Assembly: GCA_947623745.1 (NCBI GenBank)
Contig: CANQHN010000009.1
Coordinates: 1 to 64,000, forward strand
Source: an uncultured Oscillospiraceae bacterium
GTDB lineage: Bacteria; Bacillota; Clostridia; Oscillospirales; Oscillospiraceae
Length of the DNA stretch: 64,000 nucleotides
Direction: 5' to 3'
A program made the translations under genes and the position numbers. The first letter of the stretch is position 1. Each line of letters opens with the position of its first letter. The notes beneath the pieces are model-generated. The model saw nothing but the letters and a program-made list of their open reading frames with translations, was not told the DNA's origin and did no database searches. Shown piece by piece: positions 17,736-27,691 of the stretch.

Positions 17736-18083
17736 ATGAAAATGACCACTGACATCATCGCTGCCCACCAGCGCAGGGCCATGCGGCGTTATTTTACCGC
17801 TGTTCTGGCCCTTGCCCTCTGCACCGCGCTGGCCTGCCCCGCCTTCGCTGCTGGAGGCGGTGGCGGCGGAGATCCGCTGTCCATTGTCAACAATCTCTCC
17901 GACTTTATTTTCTCCATCATCAAGGCCCTGGGCGTCATTATCCTGGGCTGGGGCATTGTCCAGGTGGGCATGAGCTTCCAGTCCCACGACGCCAGCCAGC
18001 GCACCCAGGGTTTCCTCTGCCTGTTCGGCGGCCTGCTGATTGCGTTCTGCAAGGAGATCCTGACCACCATCGGCGCGGTGTAA
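17736..18083 (+). CDS. Small two-TM VirB2/Maff2-like T4SS protein
   Basis: Signal peptide, Gly-rich stretch, FIFSIIKALGVIILGWGIVQVGMSFQSHDASQRTQGFLCLFGGLLIAF; upstream of VirB6. Confidence 0.7.
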   Translation: MKMTTDIIAAHQRRAMRRYFTAVLALALCTALACPAFAAGGGGGGDPLSIVNNLSDFIFSIIKALGVIILGWGIVQVGMSFQSHDASQRTQGFLCLFGGLLIAFCKEILTTIGAV

Positions 18084-18093
18084 GTACAGCACA

Positions 18094-18117
18094 GGGGCGG
18101 GCCGCAAAGCCCGCCCC
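18094..18117 (+). terminator. Terminator-like hairpin
   Basis: GGGGCGGGC-CGCAAA-GCCCGCCCC. Confidence 0.55.
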
Positions 18118-18130
18118 CTTGAGAATTGTC

Positions 18131-18159
18131 GAAATGCGTCTCAATTTGAGACGCATTTC
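18131..18159. repeat. 29-bp ICE palindrome copy 5
   Basis: GAAATGCGTCTCAATTTGAGACGCATTTC, perfect; directly abuts AGGAGGTG RBS. Confidence 0.95.
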
Positions 18160-18174
18160 AGGAGGTGATTTTTA

Positions 18175-19014
18175 TTGAGCGACAACTGGATCGTCGGGAA
18201 CCTGCAATCGTCCTTTAATACCTGGAATGGCAAACTGGCAGAGATATGGACGCTGATTACCACCACGCCGGAGAGCTTTCGAGGCGGCACAATTTGGTCC
18301 ACCATCGTCAATATCAACGAGGCGCTAAAGGCAGTCGGATACGGCCTGCTGGTGCTGTTCTTTGCTATGAGCATCTTTCAGTCTGCTGTCAGCTTTCGGG
18401 ACTTCCAGCGCCCGGAGGTTGTATTCCGGCACTTTATCCGCTTCCTGCTGGCCAAGGTTGCTGTTGGCTCCGCTATGGAGATCATGACGGCCATCTTTTC
18501 CGTCTGCGGCGGCATCGTGCAGACAGTCATGGGGAGCATCGGCGGCATGGCAGCGGCCAGCGTGACCCTCCCCACGGAGATCGTGGACGCAATCGAGGGT
18601 GTGGGCTTTCTGGCCAGCATTCCCTTGTGGCTGGTCTCGCTGCTGGGCAGCCTGTTCATCACGGTCATGTCCTTTATCCTGATTCTGACCGTGTACGGCC
18701 GCTTTTTCCGGCTCTACTTCTACACCGCCCTGGCGCCCCTGCCCCTGTCGTCCTTCGCCGGAGAGGGCACCAGCTTCGCGGGGAAAGCCTTTTTGAAGTC
18801 ATGTATCGGCGTGTGCATGGAGGGGGCCATCATCGTCCTTGCCTGCCTGATTTTCTCCGCTTTCATGTCCAGCGGCGCCCCGGTTGTGGACACGTCCCTG
18901 TCCGCTGTCACAATGAGCTGGCAGTACATTGGGGAGACCATCTTCAATATGCTGGTCCTCGTCGGCCTGGTCAAAGGCGCGGAGCGGATTGCCAAGGAGA
19001 TGTTCGGACTATAA
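18175..19014 (+). CDS. VirB6/TrbL-like T4SS membrane protein
   Basis: Multi-TM protein between VirB2-like and PrgI; TTG start at 18175. Confidence 0.8.
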   Translation: MSDNWIVGNLQSSFNTWNGKLAEIWTLITTTPESFRGGTIWSTIVNINEALKAVGYGLLVLFFAMSIFQSAVSFRDFQRPEVVFRHFIRFLLAKVAVGSAMEIMTAIFSVCGGIVQTVMGSIGGMAAASVTLPTEIVDAIEGVGFLASIPLWLVSLLGSLFITVMSFILILTVYGRFFRLYFYTALAPLPLSSFAGEGTSFAGKAFLKSCIGVCMEGAIIVLACLIFSAFMSSGAPVVDTSLSAVTMSWQYIGETIFNMLVLVGLVKGAERIAKEMFGL

Positions 19015-19062
19015 GAAAAAGCAGCCGTTTTACCACACCATTTTGGAGAAAGGATTTATAGT

Positions 19063-19407
19063 ATGGAAATCAAAATCCCAAAGGAAGTCCGGGCGCACAA
19101 GGAGACCATCTTCTTTGGCCTGTCCGCCCGGCAGTTCATTTGCGCGGTGCTGGCCGTAGCGTCAGCCGTAGGCGTGTACTTCCTGCTCAAAAATATCACC
19201 GGCGCCGAGACGGCCAGCTGGGCCTGTATCGTGGCGGCGGCCCCCGTGGCCGTCACCGGCTTTTTCAGCTACAACGGCCTGACCTTTGAGCAATTCGCCT
19301 GGGCCTGGTTCAAGTCCCAGGTCCTGTGCGCTGGGCCGCGCACCTTCCAGTCTGAAAACATCTACTGCAAGGCGCTGACAAAAAAGGGGGTACATGACTA
19401 TGATTAA
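19063..19407 (+). CDS. PrgI-family T4SS protein
   Basis: MEIKIPKEVRAHKETIFFGLSARQFICAVLAVASAVGVYFLL. Confidence 0.85.
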   Translation: MEIKIPKEVRAHKETIFFGLSARQFICAVLAVASAVGVYFLLKNITGAETASWACIVAAAPVAVTGFFSYNGLTFEQFAWAWFKSQVLCAGPRTFQSENIYCKALTKKGVHDYD

Positions 19408-21730
19408 AACTTTAGCGGCCGCCAACCGCAGCGAGCGGGAGTCCTTCAAAATTCCGAGAAGCGTCCAGCAGTCCATCCCCATCCAGCGCATTTTCCGGGA
19501 CGGGATCTGGCAGGTGGGCGGCGCCAAGTACAGCCGCACCTGGCATTTCGCGGATATCAACTACTCCGTGGCGTCCCATGAGGACCAGCGGGAGATGTTT
19601 TTGTCCTACTGCGGCGTCCTCAACAGCCTGCCCACCGGGGCCACCGCAAAAATCACCATCAACAACCGCTATCTCAACGGGACCGATTTCCAGCACAGCG
19701 TCCTCATGCGTCTGAAGGGGGACAAGCTGGACCGATACCGCCAGGAGTACAACGGCCTCCTGGTGGAGAAGGCCACCGAGAGCAACAACCTGATTCAAGA
19801 CAAGTACATTACCATTTCCGTGGAGCGCAAGAATATCGAGGAGGCCCGTACCTTTTTCAAGCGGGTGGATATTGACCTGGGCAAGAGCTTCGGCAAGCTG
19901 GACAGCGGGGCCAAGGCCCTGGACAACCATGACCGCCTGCGTATCTTCCATGACTTTTTCCGCCCCGGCGAGGAACGGGACTTCCGTTTCGACTTGTCGG
20001 AGGCCATGAGGCGGGGCCACAGCTTCAAGGACACCATCGCCCCGGACGGGATGCGTTTCCTGGCGGACCACTTCGAGATCGGCGGCAAGGTTGGCCGGGT
20101 GCTGTTTCTCCGGGAGTACGCCAGCTACATCAAGGACCGCATGATTACCGACCTGTCCGACTTCTCCCGGAACCTGATGCTGTCCATCGACATCCTGCCC
20201 ATCCCCACCAATGAGGCCATCAAGGAGATGCAGAGCCGCATCCTGGGGGTGGAGTCCGACATTACCCGCTGGCAGCAGAAGCAGAACGCCAACAACAACT
20301 TCACCGCCACGGTCCCCTATGAGCTGGAACAGCTGCGGGCGGAAAACAAGGAGTTTCTGGACGACCTCTCCACCCGTGACCAGCGGATGATCTTTGCCAA
20401 TGTCACCCTCGTCCACATGGCGGACACCCTGGAGCAGCTGGACGCCGACACCGAGACCCTGCAATCCATCGGCAATGAGAGTCTCTGCCAGTTCTCCATT
20501 CTGCGCTACCAGCAGGAGGACGGCCTGAACACCGCCCTGCCCTACGGCTTGCGGCGGGTCAGGACCACCCGCACCCTCACTACCGAGAGCACAGCGGTCC
20601 TCATGCCGTTCCGTGTCCAGGAGATCCAGGACGCAGGCGGCATTTTCTGCGGTGTGAACGCCGTGAGTAAAAATCTCCTCATTTGCAATCGGAAAAGACT
20701 GCTGAACCCCCACGGCTTCATTCTGGGCGTCTCCGGCTCCGGCAAGTCCTTCACCATGAAGGAGTTTATTACATTTATCGCCCTGGCCACCAGCGACGAT
20801 GTAATCATCATTGACGCCGAGCGGGAGTACGGCGAGCTGACCCGCGCCCTGGGCGGGGCGGTCATTGAGATATCTCCCAGCAGCCCCCACCATATCAATC
20901 CGCTGGAAATCAGCCGGGGCTATGGCACCGGGGAGAACCCCGTGGCTATGAAGTCCGAGCTGATGATGAGCATTTGTGAGCAGCAGATGGGTGCGGGCCA
21001 GCTGGGGGCCTTCCATAAGTCCATCATTGACCGCTGCACCGCCAACATCTACCACGACCTCATTAAGAACGGCGGCCGGGGCCGGCAGCCCATCCTGCCC
21101 GACTGGAGGAATGAGGTCAAGCGTCAGCCGGAGCGCGAGGCCCAGGAGTTGGCCCTGGCGTCCGAGCTGTTCGTAGAGGGCAGCTTAAACATGTTTGCCC
21201 ATGAGACCAATGTGGATATTGCCAACCGCATCGTCTCCTTTGACCTCTACGAGATGGGGGAACAGCTCAAGCCCACGGCCTTGAACGTCACGCTGGAGAC
21301 CATCCAGAACCGGGTGGCGGCCAACCGCCTGGCGGGGAAATACACCTGGGTATTCGTGGACGAGGTGTACCTGTTTTTCCGCTACCACTACTCCGCTCAA
21401 TTCCTCTACAAGTGCTGGAAGCGGTTTCGGAAGTACGCCGCGGCCATGACCGCGGCCACACAGAACGTGGAGGAGTGCCTGCGCTCCGACACCGCCCGGC
21501 TCATGTTTGCCAACAGTGAATTTCTTGTGCTGCTGAACCAGGCCGCCACGGACCGGGCGGAGCTGGCCAAGCTGCTGAACATCTCCACCAACCAAATGTC
21601 CTATATCACCAGCGCCGAGGCCGGCCACGGCCTGATCCGCGTAGGCGGCTCCATCGTTCCCTTTGTCAATGAATTTCCCAGGGACACAGAGCTGTACCGC
21701 CTGATGACTACCACGCCGGGGGACAGATAA
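19394..21730 (+). CDS. VirB4-type conjugation ATPase
   Basis: Walker A GVSGSGKSF, Walker B WVFVDEVYLFF, downstream of PrgI. Confidence 0.95.
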   Translation: MTMIKTLAAANRSERESFKIPRSVQQSIPIQRIFRDGIWQVGGAKYSRTWHFADINYSVASHEDQREMFLSYCGVLNSLPTGATAKITINNRYLNGTDFQHSVLMRLKGDKLDRYRQEYNGLLVEKATESNNLIQDKYITISVERKNIEEARTFFKRVDIDLGKSFGKLDSGAKALDNHDRLRIFHDFFRPGEERDFRFDLSEAMRRGHSFKDTIAPDGMRFLADHFEIGGKVGRVLFLREYASYIKDRMITDLSDFSRNLMLSIDILPIPTNEAIKEMQSRILGVESDITRWQQKQNANNNFTATVPYELEQLRAENKEFLDDLSTRDQRMIFANVTLVHMADTLEQLDADTETLQSIGNESLCQFSILRYQQEDGLNTALPYGLRRVRTTRTLTTESTAVLMPFRVQEIQDAGGIFCGVNAVSKNLLICNRKRLLNPHGFILGVSGSGKSFTMKEFITFIALATSDDVIIIDAEREYGELTRALGGAVIEISPSSPHHINPLEISRGYGTGENPVAMKSELMMSICEQQMGAGQLGAFHKSIIDRCTANIYHDLIKNGGRGRQPILPDWRNEVKRQPEREAQELALASELFVEGSLNMFAHETNVDIANRIVSFDLYEMGEQLKPTALNVTLETIQNRVAANRLAGKYTWVFVDEVYLFFRYHYSAQFLYKCWKRFRKYAAAMTAATQNVEECLRSDTARLMFANSEFLVLLNQAATDRAELAKLLNISTNQMSYITSAEAGHGLIRVGGSIVPFVNEFPRDTELYRLMTTTPGDR

Positions 21731-21735
21731 ACGTC

Positions 21736-21760
21736 GAAATGCGTCTCAATTTGAGACGCA
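21736..21760. repeat. ICE palindrome copy 6
   Basis: GAAATGCGTCTCAATTTGAGACGCA followed by AAAAAA. Confidence 0.9.
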
Positions 21761-21842
21761 AAAAAACAGGGAGCGCATTTGCGTTCCCTGTTAAATGTCT
21801 TGATTAAGGGCCAAGAGAAGCCCGCACAAGTGAACTCTGTAT

Positions 21843-22070
21843 TTATGCTGCCTCCGAATAGTCGATAATGGAGATTTGCTGCATCAGCTTTTTTGCCGCT
21901 TCAATGATTTGCTCCAGCTTTTGGACTACATCGGCGGTGTAGATCACCTCGTTGCACTCGCCACATTTATAGCAGGGGACGTTTCGTACAATGATGAGGC
22001 ATTTCCCCAAATCTGTAACGCTGGTTGTATAACCCTTTTCGGCAATCGCTCCGCACGACAAACACTTCAT
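21843..22070 (-). CDS. YgiT-type zinc-finger antitoxin-like protein
   Basis: MKCLSCGAIAEKGYTTSVTDLGKCLIIVRNVPCYKCGECNEVIY (CxxC ... CxxC). Confidence 0.75.
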   Translation of the reverse strand: MKCLSCGAIAEKGYTTSVTDLGKCLIIVRNVPCYKCGECNEVIYTADVVQKLEQIIEAAKKLMQQISIIDYSEAA

Positions 22071-22390
22071 TTTGACCGCTCCCTCCTTGTCTTGTAATCA
22101 TTTTCCCATATTCGCGTATCCGGGAAATATGCGGTAATCAGATAGATAAACTCGCTGTCGTGGCTCACTACCGCGTGAACATACTTATTATTCACGGTCT
22201 GGCCAAGAATCAAGCAGCTGGGAAAAGGTTTATCGTCCTCGTATTGCGCAATGATTTCACCAGATGCAATACACTGTATGATGTCCTCAACCGTAATTCC
22301 CCGCTCTATCAGGCGAAGGCGGGCGTGTTCTGTAATCGCTATCCGCTCAGGTCTGTTGAGCGCCCTGATGGAAGAAATATCTATCATTTG
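22067..22390 (-). CDS. DUF4258-like toxin partner
   Basis: ITEHARLRLIERGITVEDIIQCIASGEIIAQYEDDKPFPSCLILG; 4-nt overlap with 21843-22070. Confidence 0.75.
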   Translation of the reverse strand, partial: QMIDISSIRALNRPERIAITEHARLRLIERGITVEDIIQCIASGEIIAQYEDDKPFPSCLILGQTVNNKYVHAVVSHDSEFIYLITAYFPDTRIWENDYKTRRERSK

Positions 22391-22495
22391 AAGCCTTGAT
22401 CCTTCCATATTTTATGTTTTTATTGTAGCACCTTTCTTATGAAGCGTCAACGTCTCATGTTTGCCAAGAATGAATTAAGCAAAAGGAGTCATTCA

Positions 22496-24553
22496 ATGAA
22501 CCCAAAAGAGAAACCTGTGAATGAAAAGAATGTCCCCAAGTCCGGGACAGCTCTGCCTATTACATCGAAGCAGGCGGCGAAACTGCTAAAGAACAAATAT
22601 GTGAAGCAGCTTGAGCAGCGGCCAGAGGGTGAGACCACCGCCGAGAGCCAGGCCGCTGGGCAGGTGGAGGATGCCGGGGCTTGGGCGGCAGACGAGCTGG
22701 CCTCCCATATCGTACCCCGCCAGCGGCAGCTGAAAATCAAGGAGAAGCCAAAGGATGTGCGGCAGGCAACAGAGCGGGCCGGTGTCCACTCAGTATCTAC
22801 CCCGAGTAGTATGAGGGGGCGCCCGGTCCCGGACGACCCAACTCCATTGGGTCTACCAGTCATTAAGGAGCGCGGCGCAACCAGCGCAGCCGCGGGTCCC
22901 AAACAGAAGCCCGACACAGATGCAGTACAGTCTCCCATCTATGCACAAGGCCAGGAGACTATCGCCGCCACAGGAGACTTCCCGGTGGTGAGCCCCAGCA
23001 GCACGGGACAACAGGTGCAAGGTAAGGCCCCTCTTGACCGCCCATCCGGGCGGCCCCGGAACACCGCTGCAACGCCAGGCCATCCAGCAATCCGGCGTCA
23101 GGCCGCTGAACGCATCAAGCAGGACCGCGGGCAAAGGCCACCCAATTCTCCCGAAACCGGGCACACCGAAGCGCCCCCAGCATCGTTCCCAGGTCGAAGA
23201 TCCCGGGACCGGGATGGTTTCGGGAGCACCACCCCGAAAGCCAGAGAAAAAGCCTATTCTAAAGAAATCCCCCAGCCCAAGGCCCGAGGCGTCCCCGCCA
23301 AGGGCATACCGCGCCCTAGACAGAGAGTCGGGCAGACAACCAGAGGCCAAATGCTCCAGGCGGCGGTACAGCGGACACAAAAGACGGCCAGGACTGCGGA
23401 AGTATTCTTGAAAAGGGCAGCAGCGGCCACTACAAAGGCCGCATCCGCTCTGGCCAGCTCCTTTGCTGCTATCGCCGGAGGCAGTATTCTGTTGATTGCC
23501 ATGGTAGTTGTCATTGTGATTGCCGCCGTCGCCAGCTCTCCCTTTGGCCTGTTCTTCGCCCAGGAGCGAAACGCCCCGGACACTGTATCGGTAGCCGAGG
23601 CCGTAGCCACTGTGAACGTCTCCTACAATGCCAGGCTGGAGGAACTACAGGGCGGAGACTATGACAGCATCGAAATCAACGGCCAATCGGCGGACTGGAC
23701 CGAAGTGCTGGCCGTGTTCGCCGTCAAGACGGCCGGGGCGGACACTGGCATCGACGTGGCCACCCTGGACGCCGACAGGGTGGATCGCCTGATTGATGTA
23801 TTTTGGGACATGAACACTCTTACTACAGAGGTGGAGGCCATTCCCCATGAGGATAGTGACCCCGACGACGATATGGACGGCAGCTGGATAGAGCATATCT
23901 TACATATCGCCATCATAGCCAAAACAGCTGATGATATGCGGACGGCGTATGCCTTTACAGACTACCAAAACTCCGCGCTGGACGACCTGCTGGCGGACCG
24001 AGCGGCCCTGGCGTCGCTGGCTGGGAGCCTGTCCATCACCAACGCCCAAGCCGTCCTGGGGGCGTTGCCTGCGGACCTGTCCCCGGAGCGGCGGGCGGTG
24101 GTGGAAGCAGCGTTGACCCTTTACGGCAAGGTCAATTACTTCTGGGGTGGTAAGTCCCTGATGATTGGCTGGGACAGCCGTTGGGGACAGATAGAAAAAG
24201 TAACGGCGGCGGGCAGTTCTACTACCGGCACCTACCGGCCCTACGGTCTAGACTGTTCCGGGTTCGTGGATTGGGCGTTTTACAACGCCACGAGCGGCGG
24301 CTACATCATAGGCCACGGCGGAGGCGCCCATGCCCAGCACACCAACTGCACCACTATTGCCTGGGAGGACGCCCTGCCTGGAGACCTGGTGTTTTACCCG
24401 GAGGACAGCCATGTAGGGATCGTCTGCGGCCGGGATGAGGGTGGTAATCTCTTAGTGATCCATTGCGCCAGCGGCGCCAACAACGTAGTTATCACTGGCA
24501 CATCCGGTTTTACCAGCATCGGCAGGCCACAATATTTCACACGATATTCATAA
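22496..24553 (+). CDS. Membrane-anchored NlpC/P60 (C40) peptidoglycan hydrolase of the T4SS
   Basis: TM segment near residue 330; YGLDCSGFVDWAFYN ... HVGIVCG catalytic motifs. Confidence 0.85.
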   Translation: MNPKEKPVNEKNVPKSGTALPITSKQAAKLLKNKYVKQLEQRPEGETTAESQAAGQVEDAGAWAADELASHIVPRQRQLKIKEKPKDVRQATERAGVHSVSTPSSMRGRPVPDDPTPLGLPVIKERGATSAAAGPKQKPDTDAVQSPIYAQGQETIAATGDFPVVSPSSTGQQVQGKAPLDRPSGRPRNTAATPGHPAIRRQAAERIKQDRGQRPPNSPETGHTEAPPASFPGRRSRDRDGFGSTTPKAREKAYSKEIPQPKARGVPAKGIPRPRQRVGQTTRGQMLQAAVQRTQKTARTAEVFLKRAAAATTKAASALASSFAAIAGGSILLIAMVVVIVIAAVASSPFGLFFAQERNAPDTVSVAEAVATVNVSYNARLEELQGGDYDSIEINGQSADWTEVLAVFAVKTAGADTGIDVATLDADRVDRLIDVFWDMNTLTTEVEAIPHEDSDPDDDMDGSWIEHILHIAIIAKTADDMRTAYAFTDYQNSALDDLLADRAALASLAGSLSITNAQAVLGALPADLSPERRAVVEAALTLYGKVNYFWGGKSLMIGWDSRWGQIEKVTAAGSSTTGTYRPYGLDCSGFVDWAFYNATSGGYIIGHGGGAHAQHTNCTTIAWEDALPGDLVFYPEDSHVGIVCGRDEGGNLLVIHCASGANNVVITGTSGFTSIGRPQYFTRYS

Positions 24554-24787
24554 TTCAAGCCCTGCTGTGATTCCTGCCAGCCGGGCGGTGTCCTTCCTGA
24601 CGTAATAGAGTTCTGTGATTTCAGAGGTGGAGTGGCCCAGCAGGTCGGCCACCTGGCGTGGGGATAGGGCCTTGATGCTGCCGCCCGGTTGTCTCACTCC
24701 ATTCACCAGGTTGGTGGCGAATGTGTGACGGAGGCTGTGCAGGCCCTTCCGTTCCAATCCGGCCGCCTCCAGGATATGTGTTAACAT
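24548..24787 (-). pseudogene. Truncated tyrosine recombinase (C-terminal catalytic fragment)
   Basis: GLHSLRHTFATNLVNG...VADLLGHSTSEITELYYV keeps HxxR, LGH and Tyr motifs; N-terminal ~2/3 missing. Confidence 0.8.
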
Positions 24788-25332
24788 TATTGTGCAGGAA
24801 TGAGTAAGGAGGAGATTTCATCTAGGAGATTATTAAAATACTCTTGGCTTTCGTCTGCGTTAGGTTGACCACCTCCTGCGGATTTATTATGGTGATGTGA
24901 AATGGACAAGATATTCATTGCCGTCGATGATAAAGAATGAGTAGAAAATGAATTGGCTCTCCTCCTGACTATTATTTGAATGCCGCACCTGATAATAATA
25001 TGAAATTGCCATCGGGCAATTGTTTGCCGTAGAAGCAGAATCAGAATAAAACTGGGCACTTTTAAGGCGGAAACGGTGATGGAGGAACGGTGGCGTTTTG
25101 GGATGATGAGGGGGGCAGGAGGACAGCAGGAGGGTGCAAAGAGTGAATGGCTGGAAAGGCGTTCCTCGGCCCCAACGGGGCGGGGGAAGGGTGGCGGTGG
25201 GTACTTACCCCTCCTACGGCGGTGGGAGGGCACACGGGGGTGGACAGGAGGCAACAGGAAATCCTTCTTTCTCTGCCTATGATTGCTGTTCAATCGGCTT
25301 CAATTCCCTCAAATGAGGCGGCACTGCTTTTC

Positions 25333-25381
25333 TTGACAAGGCGCGCCTACAGGTGTAAGATAAGTACAGCTTACAGTTGTA
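25333..25381 (+). promoter_or_regulatory. Promoter with two BlaI/MecI-type operators
   Basis: TTGACA at 25333; TACAGGTGTA at 25348 and TACAGTTGTA at 25372 (TACA-N2-TGTA), 24 bp apart. Confidence 0.8.
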
Positions 25382-25393
25382 GGAGGACTGGCC

Positions 25394-25756
25394 ATGAAAC
25401 TTTCTGAGCGGGAATGGACGGTGCTGGACGCGCTGTGGGAATCCGGCGGGACGGCCTTGGGGGAGCTGACTCAGGCGCTTCAGACTCAGACCGGATGGAA
25501 CCGAAACACGGTCTTTACCTATTTGACCCGGATGGAGGCAAAGGGGTTGGTGTCCATTGACACGGACGGCCACCCCCGGCGGTACCGGGCGGCGCTGAGC
25601 CAGGAGGACTGCCGGGCCCAGGCCCGGGACAGCTTTTTGCAAAACGTGTACCATGGCTCCACCGGGGACCTGGTGGCGGCCTTTCTGCGGGAAAAACCAA
25701 TCTCCGCCCAAGAGAAGGAGCGGCTGCGCCGCCTTCTGGACGAGATGGAGGTGTAG
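25394..25756 (+). CDS. BlaI/MecI-family repressor (module 1)
   Basis: LSEREWTVLDALWESGGTALGELTQALQTQTGWNRNTVFTYLTRMEAKGLV. Confidence 0.9.
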   Translation: MKLSEREWTVLDALWESGGTALGELTQALQTQTGWNRNTVFTYLTRMEAKGLVSIDTDGHPRRYRAALSQEDCRAQARDSFLQNVYHGSTGDLVAAFLREKPISAQEKERLRRLLDEMEV

Positions 25757-25759
25757 GGC

Positions 25760-27691
25760 GTGACCGACTTTTGGAGTTTCCTTCTCCAGACCCTCACCGC
25801 ATCAGGGGCGGCGGCGGTGCTGCTCGTCGTAAAGGCCATGTTTCGGGACAAGCTGTCCCCCCGGTGGCAGTTTGCCGTCTGGGGCATCCTGGCGGTGATG
25901 CTGCTGCTGCCGGCGGGCTTTTTGGGACGGTATTCTCTCGTCAACTGGCCCATAATCGTGGAGGTCCTGAAGTCTGCCCTCACCGGGCGCTTCGGGACGC
26001 TGACGAAGGTGACCGCTCCCGTCCCCCTGCCGCCCCTCGGCCCGCCGGAGACGGTGTGGGACTGTCTGTATCTGATCTACGCAGCGGGCGCGGTCCTGCT
26101 GCTGGCCCGATATCTCGCGGCCTATATCCGTCTGCGGCTGGCCCTGAGAAGGGGCCGCCCCGTCCTGGACGGCCGTGTGCGGGAGGCGGCGGCGCGGTAC
26201 GGCCTGCCTGTCTGCGCGGCGGTGAAGGTGGAGGGCCTGCCGTCAGCCTTTGTGTGCGGGGTGCTCCGGCCCGTGCTGGCCCTGCCGGCGGGGCGGGAGA
26301 CGGACGAGAAGGTGCTCCTCCACGAGCTGCTCCACCTGAAATATCATGACGCCGCCTGGGGGCTGGTCATCTGCTTTTTCCGTTGCCTCCACTGGTGCAA
26401 CCCGCTGCTGTGGCAGTGTGCCAATCTGGCGGGGAACGACCTGGAGTCCCTGTGCGACCAGCGGGTCCTGGAGCGGCTGGAGGGGGAGGACCGCCGGGAC
26501 TACGGCCGCATCCTTCTGGATATGGCCAATGAGAAGTACGCCCGTGCGCCGGGCACCTCCTCCATGGCCAACGGGGGCCGGAATATCCGCCGCCGCATCC
26601 AGGCCATCGCCCGGTTCAAGCGCTACCCCGCCGGGATGGCCCTGGTGTCGGTGTGCGTGGCTCTGGTGCTGGCCTGTCCGATGGTGGTGGGGGCGCGGGC
26701 GGAGGCCCTGCCGGACAGCGAAAACCGCTATGTGGTCCTGGCCGCCGCCCGGACCACCCGCTGCACCACCTATGCCGGGGCCTTCGACGCCTATGCCAAG
26801 GCCATGCTCACCGGCCGGACGGACTACCGCGCCCTGTGCGCGCCCCTGGCGGAGCAGGACACTCTGGCGCAGTGCTACGGGCGGGACAACGTGGAGGGAG
26901 ACTGGAACTGGCTCCCTGCGGAGGGCCTCTGGCGGGACAACCTCGACAGGTTCTCCGGCTATCAGATCTACAACCTGGCCCAAAGCGGGGACGGCTGGGA
27001 GGGCCTGCTGGCCCTGACGCTGAACAGCGCCCCGCCGGGGGAGACGTGGGACAGCGGAGTCTATGACCGCTGGATGCTGACCCAGCGCCTCCGGGCGGAA
27101 AAAGAGGGGGACCGCTGGGTGATCGTCCCCCAGGGGGAGCTTCGGGCCATGCAGGGGGACATCCGGGACGGCGGGAATATCGGCCTGCCCGCCTGGGAGT
27201 ACACCGCCCCGGCGGGGGACTTCACCTTACGGGTGCGGTGGCAGACAACCTCCGCCGTGGAGAGCGGCGGAGCGCCTAACTGGTTCAGTGTGTCTGTCAA
27301 CACCGCGCCTATTCTGAACGGGGAATTTACCAACTATTTCGACCAGATCATTATGGCGGACTACACCGGCGCAGCGGAGGACAAGGCCGGCTATGAGAGC
27401 ATCGGCGTGTCGTATGTACCCCTGTGGGCGGGCGATGAACGGCCTGTACTCCAAGGCGAGGGAGGGATGAACGGCAGCGGTAGCAGTTCCGACGGGGAAG
27501 GATGGGGACAAAACATCCTGGACTGGGACTGGGGGGATACCGTCTTTCTCGTCGGCGATGGCGGCAGCCGGGGGGACTTTATCGACCCGCCGGAGCGCTA
27601 CGCGGCGGACCTCTACCTCAACGGGAAAAAGGCGGCGGAACTGACCCTCCTGCCGTCGGAAGGAGGCGGTTTGGTTGAGCCCAGAGCGTAA
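25760..27691 (+). CDS. BlaR1-like M56 peptidase (module 1)
   Basis: HELLHLKYHDAAW with M56 TM topology; extracellular C-terminus not recognisably penicillin-binding. Confidence 0.8.
   Translation: MTDFWSFLLQTLTASGAAAVLLVVKAMFRDKLSPRWQFAVWGILAVMLLLPAGFLGRYSLVNWPIIVEVLKSALTGRFGTLTKVTAPVPLPPLGPPETVWDCLYLIYAAGAVLLLARYLAAYIRLRLALRRGRPVLDGRVREAAARYGLPVCAAVKVEGLPSAFVCGVLRPVLALPAGRETDEKVLLHELLHLKYHDAAWGLVICFFRCLHWCNPLLWQCANLAGNDLESLCDQRVLERLEGEDRRDYGRILLDMANEKYARAPGTSSMANGGRNIRRRIQAIARFKRYPAGMALVSVCVALVLACPMVVGARAEALPDSENRYVVLAAARTTRCTTYAGAFDAYAKAMLTGRTDYRALCAPLAEQDTLAQCYGRDNVEGDWNWLPAEGLWRDNLDRFSGYQIYNLAQSGDGWEGLLALTLNSAPPGETWDSGVYDRWMLTQRLRAEKEGDRWVIVPQGELRAMQGDIRDGGNIGLPAWEYTAPAGDFTLRVRWQTTSAVESGGAPNWFSVSVNTAPILNGEFTNYFDQIIMADYTGAAEDKAGYESIGVSYVPLWAGDERPVLQGEGGMNGSGSSSDGEGWGQNILDWDWGDTVFLVGDGGSRGDFIDPPERYAADLYLNGKKAAELTLLPSEGGGLVEPRA

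Noticed and set aside
24787-25293. 168-aa minus-strand ORF after the integrase relic
   Set aside because: Low-complexity translation without recognisable domain; no RBS support
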